64,000 nt of DNA, from NCBI GenBank assembly GCA_930367215.1, contig OV884056.1, forward strand, positions 91,151,285 to 91,215,284, given 5' to 3'. The DNA comes from Pollenia angustigena. Its lineage: Eukaryota; Arthropoda; Insecta; Diptera; Polleniidae. The translations under genes were made by a program, and so were the position numbers. The first letter of the stretch is position 1, and every line of letters starts with the position of its first letter. The notes beneath the pieces were generated by a model. The model was not told the origin of the DNA and made no database searches. It saw only the letters and a program-made list of their open reading frames with translations. Positions 33,900 to 44,452 of this stretch are shown here, piece by piece.

Positions 33900-35500
33900 C
33901 GAGTTTAATGACATAAAAATGCTTCAATTTAATTAAAATTTTAGTCAAGTGTTGCACAAACAATTAAATAAAACAGCAAATACGAGACTAAAAATTTATT
34001 CTCGGCAGAGTTTTTTTTTGTGGTGAAAAACGTTTGTGTGGTTTTATTTGAAAATTTATACATTTAAACTTTTACATTGGAAATTTTCCTTTGATCTCTC
34101 TCGTTCAGTTCGTTTGTGAATGAAGTGTGTACTTAACTGCTGCCAACACTTTTAAATTTATTTAATTATTTTGTGATAAAAAACAGTCTGCAAAAGAAAA
34201 ATGCAAATAAAGTTTATTAACTGTGGCCAATGAAATTTTCAAATAAGAGATAATTGCTGGATTATGGAAATTTTTAAACAGCCACTGGTATTTTGGCCAT
34301 TAAAAGTTTAATTGAAATTCATTGCAACGTAGAATATCTTCTCATATGGCATTTAATCGTTTATTAAAACTTTTTTTGACTTGCCATGTTAACTAAACTA
34401 CAGACGTTCATACATTTTTGTTAATTTATCAGTTAGAAGCACTAATTCACAATGATTGAAACAGAGACATTTCGATTTTAAACTCAATGGATACCTGAGT
34501 TTTCATTATTTTTGATTTTAAACTTTTTGCTCGTTTCTTTTTTGCATTTCTTTCGGCCAAATCTTATATTCCAAGGGTCTTTAATATGGAGACTAGGTAA
34601 AATAATATACCAAATTGGTTTTTTATAAATTGTTTCTCTTTCTCTCCCTTTTTCTTTTTGCATTATTATCCCAAAATGCTTTTTGAGAAATCGATTGCGC
34701 TCAGTTTAGGCCCAACCTTCTGGCCCCTTCACAACTAGTTGTCTGGGACCTTGAGTAAATCGAAGTAGATTTAGCAATGTCCGCCTGTCTGTCTGTCTTT
34801 TAAAAACAAGCTTACCTCCGAAAGACTAAAAAGAAAAGTAAAGTTCGTCAGCTTATTTTTGGTTTGGCGCATATGCCAAAAAGCCGTAGTAGAGAAAAAT
34901 AACAATGAAAGTTAGCATGAAGTTTTCTGAAAATATGCCCCTAGACTTTTTTGTATTTTCACCACTTCTAGCATATGTTTTTAAGAAAAATGTATATTTT
35001 TGTGAACGTTCATGAAAGAACTTAGACGTTAATAGTATTTTATTGAAAGTGAAGACTATTGTTTCGTGCCGCATAAGCCACTTTTCTAAATTTATTTTTA
35101 AAAGGAAGCCCTTGTGCTGCATACGTATACTTTCTGCTGTGTATTGAGTTGGTTTAATTTTATTTTGCTTTAACTACTTTTTTTCTTACGGCAATAAAAC
35201 AAAGCAACAATGATAGAAATTTTTTCATTTTGTTTTGACGACAATGAAGCAAAGAAAGATACAATTTATTTTGTAAGTTTTTGTATGCAAAATGCAGCAC
35301 TCGCCAAACAGTGGCGTGCAGAGCAAAACCATACTTAATACATTTCAAAAAAATTTATATGAAGCAAAATTAATGCTTAATATCTCAGAAACCATAAACA
35401 ATTTTGAAAAAGAGGTTTTGGCTTCAGAAAGGGTGTATGCATTCGATATATGTAGACTAGTGTGTCCCAAAAAAAAAAAAAAAATTGGGGCTCAAGCATA
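33900..35500. other. Low-repeat AT-rich stretch, no supported gene
   Basis: A possible initiator word CGTTCAGTTCG at 34104-34114 stands before a T-rich segment. A reverse open frame of 89 codons at 34853-35122 has no recognisable feature. This and 48.5-50.1 kb are the least repeat-dense parts and could be host intronic or intergenic DNA. Confidence 0.35.
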
Positions 35501-35508
35501 ATTTAATA

Positions 35509-36449
35509 CACTGAAAGAAAAATGCTTCATATATTTAATGAATCATTTTCATAAAAAAGTTTTCCTTGGGTAAATGAAAATTTTCATTGTCTAAATGGAA
35601 TTTCATAGGTTTGATGAAGTATTTTCGTTAAAATCGCTTCATTAGATTTCGTAATTACGTTAAAAATTTTCATTGGATATATGAAAACTTAAGTTTGTCC
35701 AAGTAAAACAAAAAATTTTAATTGGGAACACAAAAAAAAACAATAAACAAACATAACTATATTCATAACTTAATACAAAATTATAGTTTCATTAAAAAAA
35801 TGTTTAATTGTTATTTAAAAAATGTAAGATTTAATAATTTCATACATCTAATGTTACATGTATGCCATTAAATTTATGAAATCAAAAAATTTTTTTATAA
35901 AAGCAACATATTTCAATAATTGCCTTCATAAATTTAAATTTTCATTATGACAATAAAAATGTCATTATAGTAATGAAACAAAAACTTTCAATCCACTTTC
36001 AATCAACGTTGTTATTGTTGTTATGGACAATTTAATCTCATATTTACGGTCTTAATTGAGAAAAAAACATAGTTTTTTTATACAAAAACTACACTGCCCC
36101 GGTAGACTAGCTGGTAGTGAGCTAGTCTATCAGCACCGAGGTTGCATGTTCGAATCCCGCCAGAGACAGAAAAAAAATAAAAAATAAAATAAAGTAAAAT
36201 AAAATAAGAAAAAAGAAAAAATAAAAAATAATTAAAAAAAATATATAAAAAAAAAAGAAAATTTTACTTTATTGAAAGTATTAATCCAATGAACAATATT
36301 CATGGATCTAATGTAATGTTTCATTAAGTCCTTTTAATGAAACAGGTTTCATTGACCCAACGAAGCGCTGCATAGGTTCCTTTATAATGCAATTTTTCAT
36401 GGGATTAATGTCAAAATTCGTTAGTATTGCGAAGAAAATTCTTTCAGTG
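35509..36449 (+). mobile_element. Complete CACTG-ended MITE with tRNA-like module
   Basis: CACTGAAAGAAAAATGCTTC at the left and TTCTTTCAGTG at the right are inverted ends, flanked by TA on both sides. Most of the body alternates TTTTCATT/AATGAAA words. The right third contains a conserved tRNA-like segment. An inverted second copy lies at 36958-37859, and related copies at 592-2911 and 1-420. No protein is encoded. Confidence 0.85.
36103..36156 (+). promoter_or_regulatory. Pol III-like box A and box B inside the MITE
   Basis: Box A TAGACTAGCTGG (36103-36114) fits the consensus at 11 of 12 positions. Box B GTTCGAATC (36148-36156) is perfect. Spacing is like that of a tRNA gene, and the arms GACTAGCT/AGCTAGTC form a hairpin. 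The module is kept in all three copies that cover this region, with a weaker box B at 1124-1132. Confidence 0.5.
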
Positions 36450-36957
36450 TAGCTTAAAGTGTAAAGTATTTTTGAGATTTTTTTTCAAATTTTTCGGAAG
36501 AGGTTTAGAGGTCGCTCAAGTCGAATTTTTGCCAATGATCGGATCTGCCAGCCTTTTTTTAAGTGTCTTCATAACTTTGTCAAAAACCACGATTTTCTTC
36601 ACTTTTAAGGAAATAATTTAAAAGAAAAATGTCCAAGCTTTATTTTGGTATACGAAGGCTAAAGTTTTAGCATTTCATTTGCTCATTTATGCACCCTACA
36701 TTAACATTTTTCGTATAAATTTGGAAATAACGCTTTTTAACTTTGAAAATTGTTATCAAAATGAAAAAACTAACAACGCAGCTTGAATTATTTAGAATAA
36801 ATGGATCTTATTCTAAATAATTTAGAAGAAATTTTTTTGAATGAGCTCTTACCGTTCCTGAGTTTTACCGATTGTTAGCTTTGAACCCATTTTATGATTT
36901 AATTAATCATACCCAACAAAAAAATAAAAATCAAACGTTTTGCTTTTGCTTTGTTTA

Positions 36958-37859
36958 CACTGAAAGAATTTTCTTCGCAATACCAATGTACTTTGACATT
37001 AATCCCATGAAAAATTGCATTAAAAAGGAACCTATGCAGCGCTTCGTTGGATCAATGAAACCCGTTTCATTAAAAGGATTTGATGAAACATTACATTAGA
37101 TCTATGCATATTATTCATTGGATGAATACTTTCAATAAAGTAAAACAAAATTTTTTTTTTTAATTATTTTTTTTTTTTTTTTTCTTATTTTATTTTACTT
37201 CTTATTTTTTTCTGTCTCTGGCGGGAATCGATCGCGCAACCTCGGTGCTGATAGACTAGCTCACTACCAGCTAGCCTACCGGTGCAGTGTACTTTTTGGA
37301 TAAAAAAAACTGATTTTTTTACTTAATTAAGACCGTAAATATGAGATTAAATTGTCCATAACAACAATAACAACGTTGATTGAAAGTTTTTGTTTCATTA
37401 CTATAATGACATTTTTCATTGTCATAATGAAAATTTAAATTTATGAAAGCATTATTGAAATATGTTGCTTTTATAAAAAAATTTTTGATTTCATAAATTT
37501 AATGGCATACATATAACATTAGATGTATGAAATTATTAAGTCTTACATTTTTTAATTAACAATTAAACATTTTTTTAATGAAACTATAATTTTGTATTAA
37601 TTTATAAATATAGTTATGTTTGTTTATTGTTTTTTCATATTCCCAATTAAAATTTTTTGTTTAACTTGGACAAACTTAAGTTTTCATATATCCAATGAAA
37701 ATTTTAAAAGTAATTACGAAATCTAATGAAGCGATTTTAACGAAAATACTTCATAATAACTATGAATTTCCATTTAGACAGTGAAAATTTTCATTTACGC
37801 AAGGAAAATTTTTTTATGAAAATAATTCATTAAATATATGAAGCATTTTTCTTTCAGTG
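36958..37859 (-). mobile_element. Second complete CACTG-ended MITE, inverted
   Basis: Same family as 35509-36449 in the opposite orientation, starting CACTGAAAGAATTTTCTTCG and ending TTTTTCTTTCAGTG, flanked by TA. The tRNA-like module lies at about 37215-37285 on the reverse strand. The pair forms a 0.9-kb inverted repeat around 508 bp of unique sequence. Confidence 0.85.
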
Positions 37860-38473
37860 TACAAATCATTAATTACGGCTCTTACGGTTACGGTTCTTAG
37901 CAATAAATTTTTAAAATCAGTTTCAGAAGTAGGGAAAATCCAATACACACTAATGTATACCTCAATAATGATCTGACGAGCTGTCAAATTATTTATTTCT
38001 AGTCATCGTAGGACGTTTGGCTTCAGTTGGACAATAAGTTTAGGTCTAAATGTGGAACAAACACGTTAAAAAAGTGATATTTATTGGTGGCGGAATACCG
38101 CAATTTTCATTAAATTTTGCACAAATTCGTCTTACAGCGAAACCTTTAAAAACGAACACTTCCCATAACCGGTAATTTTTTTTCTTCAAGCTGCGTACTA
38201 GGTACTTTTTCCATAACCGCACTCATAATCGGGCACGGATACTAAATTTAAACAATTTTGTTTCCAAAATATCTCTCATTGACGGACAGAAGCGTTAAAA
38301 TACACCAACAAGAGTTGTATTTTGTAAGGAGTTCTTCCTTCTGCAACTCTGATTCCTATTTATGTTAATCTCAATATAACACTTTATATATATAAATTTT
38401 GATAGAGGAGACAACAAAAGAGACACGTGTATCGGCGTTTTAAAAGTTTACATAGGAATTTCATCTAACAGTA

Positions 38474-38942
38474 CGTTTACATTTGACAGTACTGGCAAGA
38501 CAGTAAAAAAATACATATTAGTTTCAAAAACCACTACTACTGTCTTCGTGACGTAGGCGTCCAGACAGTAGTTAAGACAGTTCACTTTTAAAAATAAGTC
38601 AGACGTGAATGTTGCTGTTCAAGTCCAGCTAAACGTGTTTTACATGAACTAAACAAACTTAAAAACAGCTTAAAATAGCTATATTGTGTTAACAATCATA
38701 ACACTAAACTAAAATATAAAAAATCAAAGCAAAATATGTTTAATTTTTTTTACACGTTGATTTTTTTCCGTTTTGCTAACAAAACTTCAGATTACTGTTA
38801 GCAAATGTCAAATCACTGTCCAAATTTACTGTCTGCTAAATTTGCTAGACAGTAGACAAGACAGTTGGAAAAGTGTGCATGTATTAGTGAAAAAGTTTGC
38901 ATGTATTGCTACTGTCTTGCCAGTACTGGCAAATGTAAACGC
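38474..38942. mobile_element. MITE inserted in the left arm of the long-TIR element
   Basis: The ends CGTTTACATTTGACAGTACT, then GGCAAGACAGTA, and the inverse GCCAGTACTGGCAAATGTAA, then ACG, form near-perfect 33-bp inverted repeats. GACAGTA/TACTGTC words recur along both arms. The target duplication is not clear. Confidence 0.8.
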
Positions 38943-39151
38943 CAAGTAAGGGGTCGTAAAAGTTTCTCAGCTCTGGCACATTGTTATTGTTAATCGGCAG
39001 AAGAAACCATGTGACCCTTACATTTTAAGTATACGTATATGTAGAATGTTACGGAGAACATTTTTGTGGAATATTTTAACCCACTTACTCCTCAAGGTAT
39101 GGGTCTTTTTTGTCCTTCTTTTAAAAAAGAGCAAAAACACCATTATAACAG

Positions 39152-39673
39152 GGATTTAAGGGGCTAAAATCAGCAATTTTAGCTGCAGACTTAAAAAGTC
39201 TTCATCTGCTTGAACCTGGTGCCAATGTTACCAGCTTTCGTAAGCGTCAAGACAGCTTTCAGCCGTTCTTTTCAGTAAACGGTGACAACACGTTTGCTTA
39301 TTGCAACGATATTAAAGGAATAATGAATGAAATGAATTTTGAGTATTACCACGAGGACTGGCGTATATTTATTGATTCATCTAAGAAGAGTTTAAAAACT
39401 GTACTTCTGTATTACGATAATACCAAAAATCCTATTCCAATTGCCTATGGAATAAATATTAAAGAAAGCTATGATTCTATAAAATTAATACTGGACTTAA
39501 AAGTAGTAAGTTTCCTTTCAGGTATGCAGACTGTATACGTTAAGTACGGATGCTTTTTATGCACTTGGGAGAGCACAATATCGTTCATCAAGCATTGGTA
39601 CCAACAGAAAAAAATTCTCTTACCCCCATTGCATATCAAACTTGGTGTGGTAAAAAACTTGTTAAATGTCTGA
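39152..39673 (+). pseudogene. Transposon-borne gene, 5' part (recurrent insect family)
   Basis: The open frame reads GLKSAILAADLKSLHLLEPG, passes FRKRQDSFQPFFS, YCNDIKGIMNEM and EDWRIFIDSSKKSLKTVLLY, then LKVVSFLSG, YGCFLCTWES and PPLHIKLGVVKNLLNV. I recognise the order (RLFIDSSK..LK.VLL, DLKV...LLG, FLCEWDS, PPLHIKLG..K) from a family widely annotated as 'uncharacterized protein' in insects and other invertebrates and often found in repeats. Its biochemistry is unknown to me. The stretch between ILDLKVV and its expected upstream Gly/Asp segment is shortened. Confidence 0.6.
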
Positions 39674-39824
39674 ATGGTTGTGGTAAACATATTCTAAGAG
39701 CAACATATTATGATAAGATTCATGATTGTAGTCACCATATTAAGATTATTATTGAATCATAGTATGACTAAATATACTCGTAATATTAAAACATAATATT
39801 TTTCCCTAAATCATATAATTATTC

Positions 39825-39990
39825 TGTTAATCATACTAAGTTGAGATGTAATCAAATTATTGTCATGCTAATCATTATAAGTTAAGCACTTATCATATTA
39901 TTTTCATGTTAATCATAATAAGCTGAGAAGTAATCATATTATCATCAGGTTAATCATAATAAATTTAGAAGCAATCATATTATGATAAAG
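39825..39990. repeat. Minisatellite, period about 55-60 bp
   Basis: Diverged repeats of 'gttaatcataataagctgag' followed by 'aagtaatcatattat' occur about three times head to tail. They lie inside the sequence separating the two halves of the transposon-borne gene. Confidence 0.65.
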
Positions 39991-40988
39991 CCCTTTTCAT
40001 AGCTGTCATAAAAATAAAAAATAAATTAAAATTTTTTTGCATCGATTTTTTATTTTGTGGCCTTTTACAATTTTTCTTAATGTAAATCAAATAGCGGAGT
40101 TCAATTTAAGGCTTGCAAAAGAGCAAATGCAAAATCTGTGGTTTTCATTGTCAACCACGTATGTACATTTTGCCGATTTTGAGATGTTGATGCCATATTG
40201 CCTAATATTAAACGCTCTTTACATGTTTCATAAAATTTTTGAAACAGATGGATCAATTTCGATTTTTTACCGTAATGACAAAATATAAAAAGTGCAATAC
40301 CCAGCCCATTTGATCTTGAATGGTTTTTTCGTCTTTCCTGAAACATTTGTTTTAAGACATACGCGGTTGCCCATGAAAGCCACAGAAATATCGTAACACT
40401 TTTATAAAATATAATGAAATCTCTGTATGTTTCGTTTTTTGATTTTACAAAAAAACTACAATATTTTGCATTTCCACTATAACATCACTAATACCAAATG
40501 AACTCCGCCAATTTTAATTTTTTAATTTCTTTAAACTTGTTTTTTTATTGGAATTTATCTTTAAATAGTTTAACCGCTCACATATAAAATAAACGACACA
40601 ACTGATTCAAAATTATTTTACAAATGGCGCTAACATAATATTATTAGGGTAAAAATAATTTGATTGCATCTTAAACATAATATGATTAATGTATAGAAAG
40701 TTATCATGTTATGGCTATTAAATATCATGATATGGTTGTGAGTAATATATTATGTTTTGAAAGTTATCATAATTTAATTGTTAGAAAAATAATTATTTTT
40801 CGGTCAACAATACTCAATTTTATAATTGCGATAAACATTGATATGTTTACAGTAACTATACTATTGTTGATATTAAATAAAGATAACAATTATTTGTGTA
40901 CGACAACAATATATTGTTTCATTAAACATAGTGTTGTTGCCGTAACAATGTCCAACCATATTTTTTCTCTGGGTGTACAAATGAATCA

Positions 40989-41372
40989 GCATTAAATATT
41001 CTGAAAACAATGTTTCCAAAATTAAGCGAAGCAAAAATTAAAGAAGGTATGTATATGTTCTTCAAGTCGTTGTTATTGTTGAAAGCCTTAAAATTGGTTT
41101 TATACCAACAGGTGTTTTTGTTGGTCCAGATATAAGAAAGCTGATGCAAAACGCTGAATTTGACGAAATGCTCTCACCAACTGAGCTTGATGCGTGAAAA
41201 AGCATTAAGAAAGTGATATGTCTTAGGCAACAATCGTTCTCCTACTGCTTGAATATACGTATATACGGCGTTCATATGTCAACAAAAACTCATTCCCATA
41301 TGGATTACTTTGTTAACCAGTTGTCAACAGAATCTGATGAGCATGGGCATGCGCACCCATTGAAGAACGCTA
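40989..41372 (+). pseudogene. Transposon-borne gene, 3' part with a short intron
   Basis: It reads ALNILKTMFPKLSEAKIKEG up to GTATGT at 41048. After acceptor ACCAACAG (about 41112) it resumes VFVGPDIRKLMQNAEFDEML, then SPTELDA and a TGA where relatives have Trp. Further on, STKTHSHMDYF..STESDEHG (41281-41345) is recognisable. The 39152 half and this half are separated by 1.3 kb of inserted AT-rich DNA, so the gene is broken at several points. Confidence 0.6.
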
Positions 41373-41877
41373 TAAAGGCAAAAGCATTATTCGCTTATCT
41401 CTGGAATATGTTAGACATTGTATAATAATGAAGTGAAATTTCCAAGAGCTAAAAAAAATGTAATTAATGAATACATCCTATCCAAATTTGCTATCAAAGG
41501 TAACATGATACAGTTATTAGTGGTTTTTAGTTAAATTTTAACTATTTTTGTCATGATTAATTTTTCGGGTAAAAGAAAATTCTTAATAAATTGAATCTGG
41601 TTGAATTTTCCGTCTTGATATATTCAGGGACTTATAGTAAAATTTCACGGATAATAATATACCTTAAATCCCTGTTTTAATGGTGTTTTTGCTCTTTTTA
41701 AAAGAAGGACAAAAAGAATCATACCTTGAGGAGTTAGAGGGTTAACATATTCTACAAAAATGTTTTCCGTAACATTCTACATAAATTTGCTGAACACATT
41801 TCATACCTTAAATGTAAGGCTCACATCGTTTCTTATGCCGATTAACAATAAGAATCTGCCAAGGCTGGGAAACTTTA

Positions 41878-41898
41878 CCCCCCCCCCCCCCCCCCCCC
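41878..41898. repeat. Homopolymer C run
   Basis: 21 consecutive C in an AT-rich region, within the right arm of the long-TIR element. The left arm has no counterpart, so it expanded in one arm only. Confidence 0.95.
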
Positions 41899-42332
41899 TC
41901 AAAAAAATTCTGATGTAAACTTTCAAAAGGACGATACACGTGTCTTTTTTTTTGTCTCTTCTATCAAAATTTATAGGCCGGACCTTGTTATTTTGGAAAA
42001 AATTTGATTTTGTTGTACAGTGTAATTAATGATTCTTCATCTGTTAAAAAAAAATGCTCATTCATACTCCTGTGTTGTGGATGGCAAAAAAACAAAAAAA
42101 TTATGTTTAATTGGGGAAGTTTTTAGTTTGGCTCCCGTTGTCTGCTTTAAAACCACAAAATTGCTTTCAGAAAACTAAACTGTCATTAACTACTAAATTG
42201 TTATCTTCCGGATTTTAATGCGGAGGATGATATCCCACTAACAACGCGTGCAAATTTAAAAGAATTGTTCGGCCATGTCTTTAACGAATTTTTAAAAAGT
42301 AGATGAAAACGTCTTCTCTGAAGATGACTGTA

Positions 42333-42575
42333 TCTATATATATAAAAATAAGTCCGTATATGTACGTCGCCGAACTACTCATAAACGCGTCGTGCGCGTA
42401 GGCAGTAGCCCATATATGGTTTATATGAAGTTTGGTTGAAATCCGATAACGCATGTGTGTGCGGTGCGTATGTGAAGTGAGTTTGTTTTGCCGCAGGAAA
42501 ACCAACTTTATTAAAAACAAGTGTGTTTCTTTTCTTATTTGTTTTGCCGTGCGAAGCAGGCAACGGGCCCGCTAG
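42333..42575 (+). mobile_element. Short non-autonomous Helitron
   Basis: It begins TCTATATATATAAAAATAAG after an A and ends GGCAACGGGCCCGCTAG before a T. A 5' TC, a 3' CTAG preceded by a short GC hairpin, and insertion between A and T without target duplication are the Helitron signature. At 243 bp it has no Rep/Hel coding region. Confidence 0.85.
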
Positions 42576-42599
42576 TTGAAATATGAAATTCAAGAGCAG

Positions 42600-43300
42600 T
42601 CCTGGAGATTATTCAGTCTGAAGACGAGATACGACGGTTAGTGGCCGGTTATGGCAAGTTCCACTAAATATGATTAAAACCACAGTACCGAATTTCTTAC
42701 ATATCGGTCCATGATTTACCACCAATGCCATATAAAGCTCACTTCAGAAAAATACATTAGTACGCCCAAAAGCGTAACAAATAACGCTTTTGTAGTAAAA
42801 TTTGGTCGATCATAGTTCGACAACACTAGGAATCACACAACTTGATTTCATTAAGATCGATCCATAATTTACCATAGGCCCCTTATAATGCCCGCTCTAG
42901 GATATTATTAAAATACGCCTAAAACTGTAAAAAATATAGATAAAATATTGTGGTAAAATTTTGTCTAATTTAGCTTAATATGGCATAACATTGTGCAAAT
43001 TTGTGAGAGTCGATCCAAAATTTACCATAGGTTTGATATAAAACGGCCATCAGAAAAGCATTTTAAGACGCATAAAATCCTTAAAATCCTAAGATTGTAC
43101 CAGAAATCACACTATCGAATTTTGTGATGATCGATCCGTCATTAACGGTGTGTCCAATATAAAATCACCTCCTAAAAATCTGTTTAATAGCGCATTTATA
43201 TTGCAACGAAATCTTGTAAATGAATTTAAAATCTTCGTTACACCATTGTTTTCGGGCATTTAGCAAGGTTTTATTTCTGAGAAGAGTAACAGTACAGAAT
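42600..43300. repeat. Degenerate internal repeats, period about 130-150 bp
   Basis: Phrases like 'atcgatccataatttaccatagg' and 'acgcccaaaa..gtaaaat' recur four to five times with heavy divergence. Similar phrases are inside the element at 46238-48250, so this may be a decayed relative of that interior. No coding frame. Confidence 0.5.
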
Positions 43301-43310
43301 TTATCGCTTA

Positions 43311-43797
43311 AGGCTAGTTTACACTATCTCACAAGTCTTACGTAATACATTATATCAAGGCGAATTGATAAGAAGGTGAGGTCAACTCTACAACACACTG
43401 CTTCTGTGGTCGGTATACAAACTTTGACAAGTCGACCACCGAAAAAAACACCATATGTTGACTTGACCCCACCTTCTAGTCAATTCGCCTTGCATAATAC
43501 TTTTGGAGCTAGAAATCTAATGAGTTTTATTACGACTGTCAATCTAATTTAGCATAACAGTTTGTTTTCACACCATCACACAAAGTATTAACACTCAAAT
43601 TAAATGCAACCCTGATCCAATGAAAAGTCTTATTGTTTAGGAATTTTTAAAAAAACGATGAAGTCGTATGGGATGTCAAACTCTATTTCATAATACTTGT
43701 CATTTTCATCACATATGCATTCACACTATCAGACTTTTACATATTACTTGAGTTTTTGACATGTATTAATACAAAGTATAATAGTGTAAACTAGCCT
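43311..43797. mobile_element. TTA-flanked MITE, Harbinger-like
   Basis: The ends AGGCTAGTTTACACTATCTC and AGGCTAGTTTACACTATTAT (reverse complement of the right end) pair, with TTA at both flanks (43308-43310 and 43798-43800). ACACTATC and AAAGTATTA words recur inside. A second palindrome is inserted at 43356-43492. Confidence 0.88.
43356..43492. mobile_element. Small palindrome nested in the TTA-flanked MITE
   Basis: The ends CAAGGCGAATTGATAAGAAG and CTTCTAGTCAATTCGCCTTG are inverted, with GTCGACC/GGTCG words in the middle. The flanks CATTATAT and CATAATAC resemble a diverged 8-bp duplication. Confidence 0.7.
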
Positions 43798-43890
43798 TTA
43801 CTATCATTTCATAATTTGCTTGTTTTTTATTCATTTTTAATTGTACGAGTATTTGACTTTGGAGTTGGAATTTGTCAGATTTCTCAGTAA

Positions 43891-44082
43891 CAAGAGCAAA
43901 GACATTATCCAAATATAAAAATAGTATTCATAGAATTTAATACAAGTTTGTGCTCATCAGGACCTTTAGAAAGATTATTTTCTTCAGCAGGTTTTAGTTA
44001 TTCTCCAACAAGAAACTGTTTGTCTGATGCTACATTCAAAAATCTGATATTTATGAAAGGAAACAATTGTTTTGTTAATTAG
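43891..44082 (+). pseudogene. hAT transposase C-terminal dimerisation fragment
   Basis: The frame reads RHYPNIKIVFIEFNTSLCSS, then GPLERLFSSAGFSYSPTRNC and LSDATFKNLIFMKGN, to a TAG. This is the conserved C-terminal dimerisation block of hAT transposases, where 'SSA..ERLFS.AG....RN.L.......F.K.N' is typical. Upstream catalytic parts are absent and a stop precedes the frame. The right terminus of the element, with repeated GTATTTTAAATAC words and CCCCAACACTG, follows up to 44240; the left end is missing. Confidence 0.85.
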
Positions 44083-44240
44083 TTTTATCTAATGTATTTT
44101 TTGGTTTAAAAAAAAACGGTGTATTTCGTATTTTAAATACATACATGTACATGACGTGGAAGTATTTTGTATTTTAAATACATGATCAGCAAGTATTTTG
44201 TATTTTTAATACCGCAAACCATGTATTTTCCCCAACACTG
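44083..44240 (+). mobile_element. Right terminal region of the truncated hAT element
   Basis: GTATTT(T/C)GTATTTTAAATAC occurs three times, a subterminal repeat pattern, before the terminus TTTTCCCCAACACTG. ATTGTGAT follows and would be the right half of an 8-bp duplication. No matching left end was found upstream. Confidence 0.7.
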
Positions 44241-44452
44241 ATTGTGATGCATAAATGCGGGTTATGCATATTAGCAATTGCTTACACACGAAACAATTTC
44301 GGCTATTTTAAATAGCCAGCTGTAACTAAACAAGTTTGTTTGCATTAAATGCTTACAACCGGTGTTCGAATAAGCAATAAATACTGTATTAAGAGAATCT
44401 CTGTTTCAAAACTCCATAGTTTCTTTCTTTTTCTCTGAATACCCAATAAAAT

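Larger units (their letters stand above)
37863..42034 (+). mobile_element. Large long-TIR DNA element with decayed gene
   Basis: The left arm (39082-39160, and 38391-38460 outside a nested MITE) pairs with the right arm (41640-41975). Shared words are TACTCCTCAAGGTATGGGTC, AAGAGCAAAAACACCATTAT, AGACACGTGTATCGGCG and TATAAATTTTGATAGAGGAG, with their inverses. Outermost ATCATTAATTAC and GTAATTAATGAT also pair, so the outer limits given are tentative. The enclosed gene is at 39152-41372. Confidence 0.7.

Noticed and set aside
34853..35122. 89-codon reverse frame
   Set aside because: No domain, no splice or promoter context, and composition like the surroundings.
36103..36175. Functional tRNA gene in the CACTG MITE
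   Set aside because: Boxes A and B are present, but acceptor, anticodon and T arms do not pair into a cloverleaf. Annotated only as a Pol III-like module.
39825..39990. Regularly spaced repeats resembling a CRISPR array
   Set aside because: Repeats are diverged, AT-rich, without constant-length spacers, and lie in an insect transposon. This is a minisatellite.
42600..43300. Possible coding repeats
   Set aside because: The ~140-bp period is not a multiple kept in frame, and stops occur in all frames.
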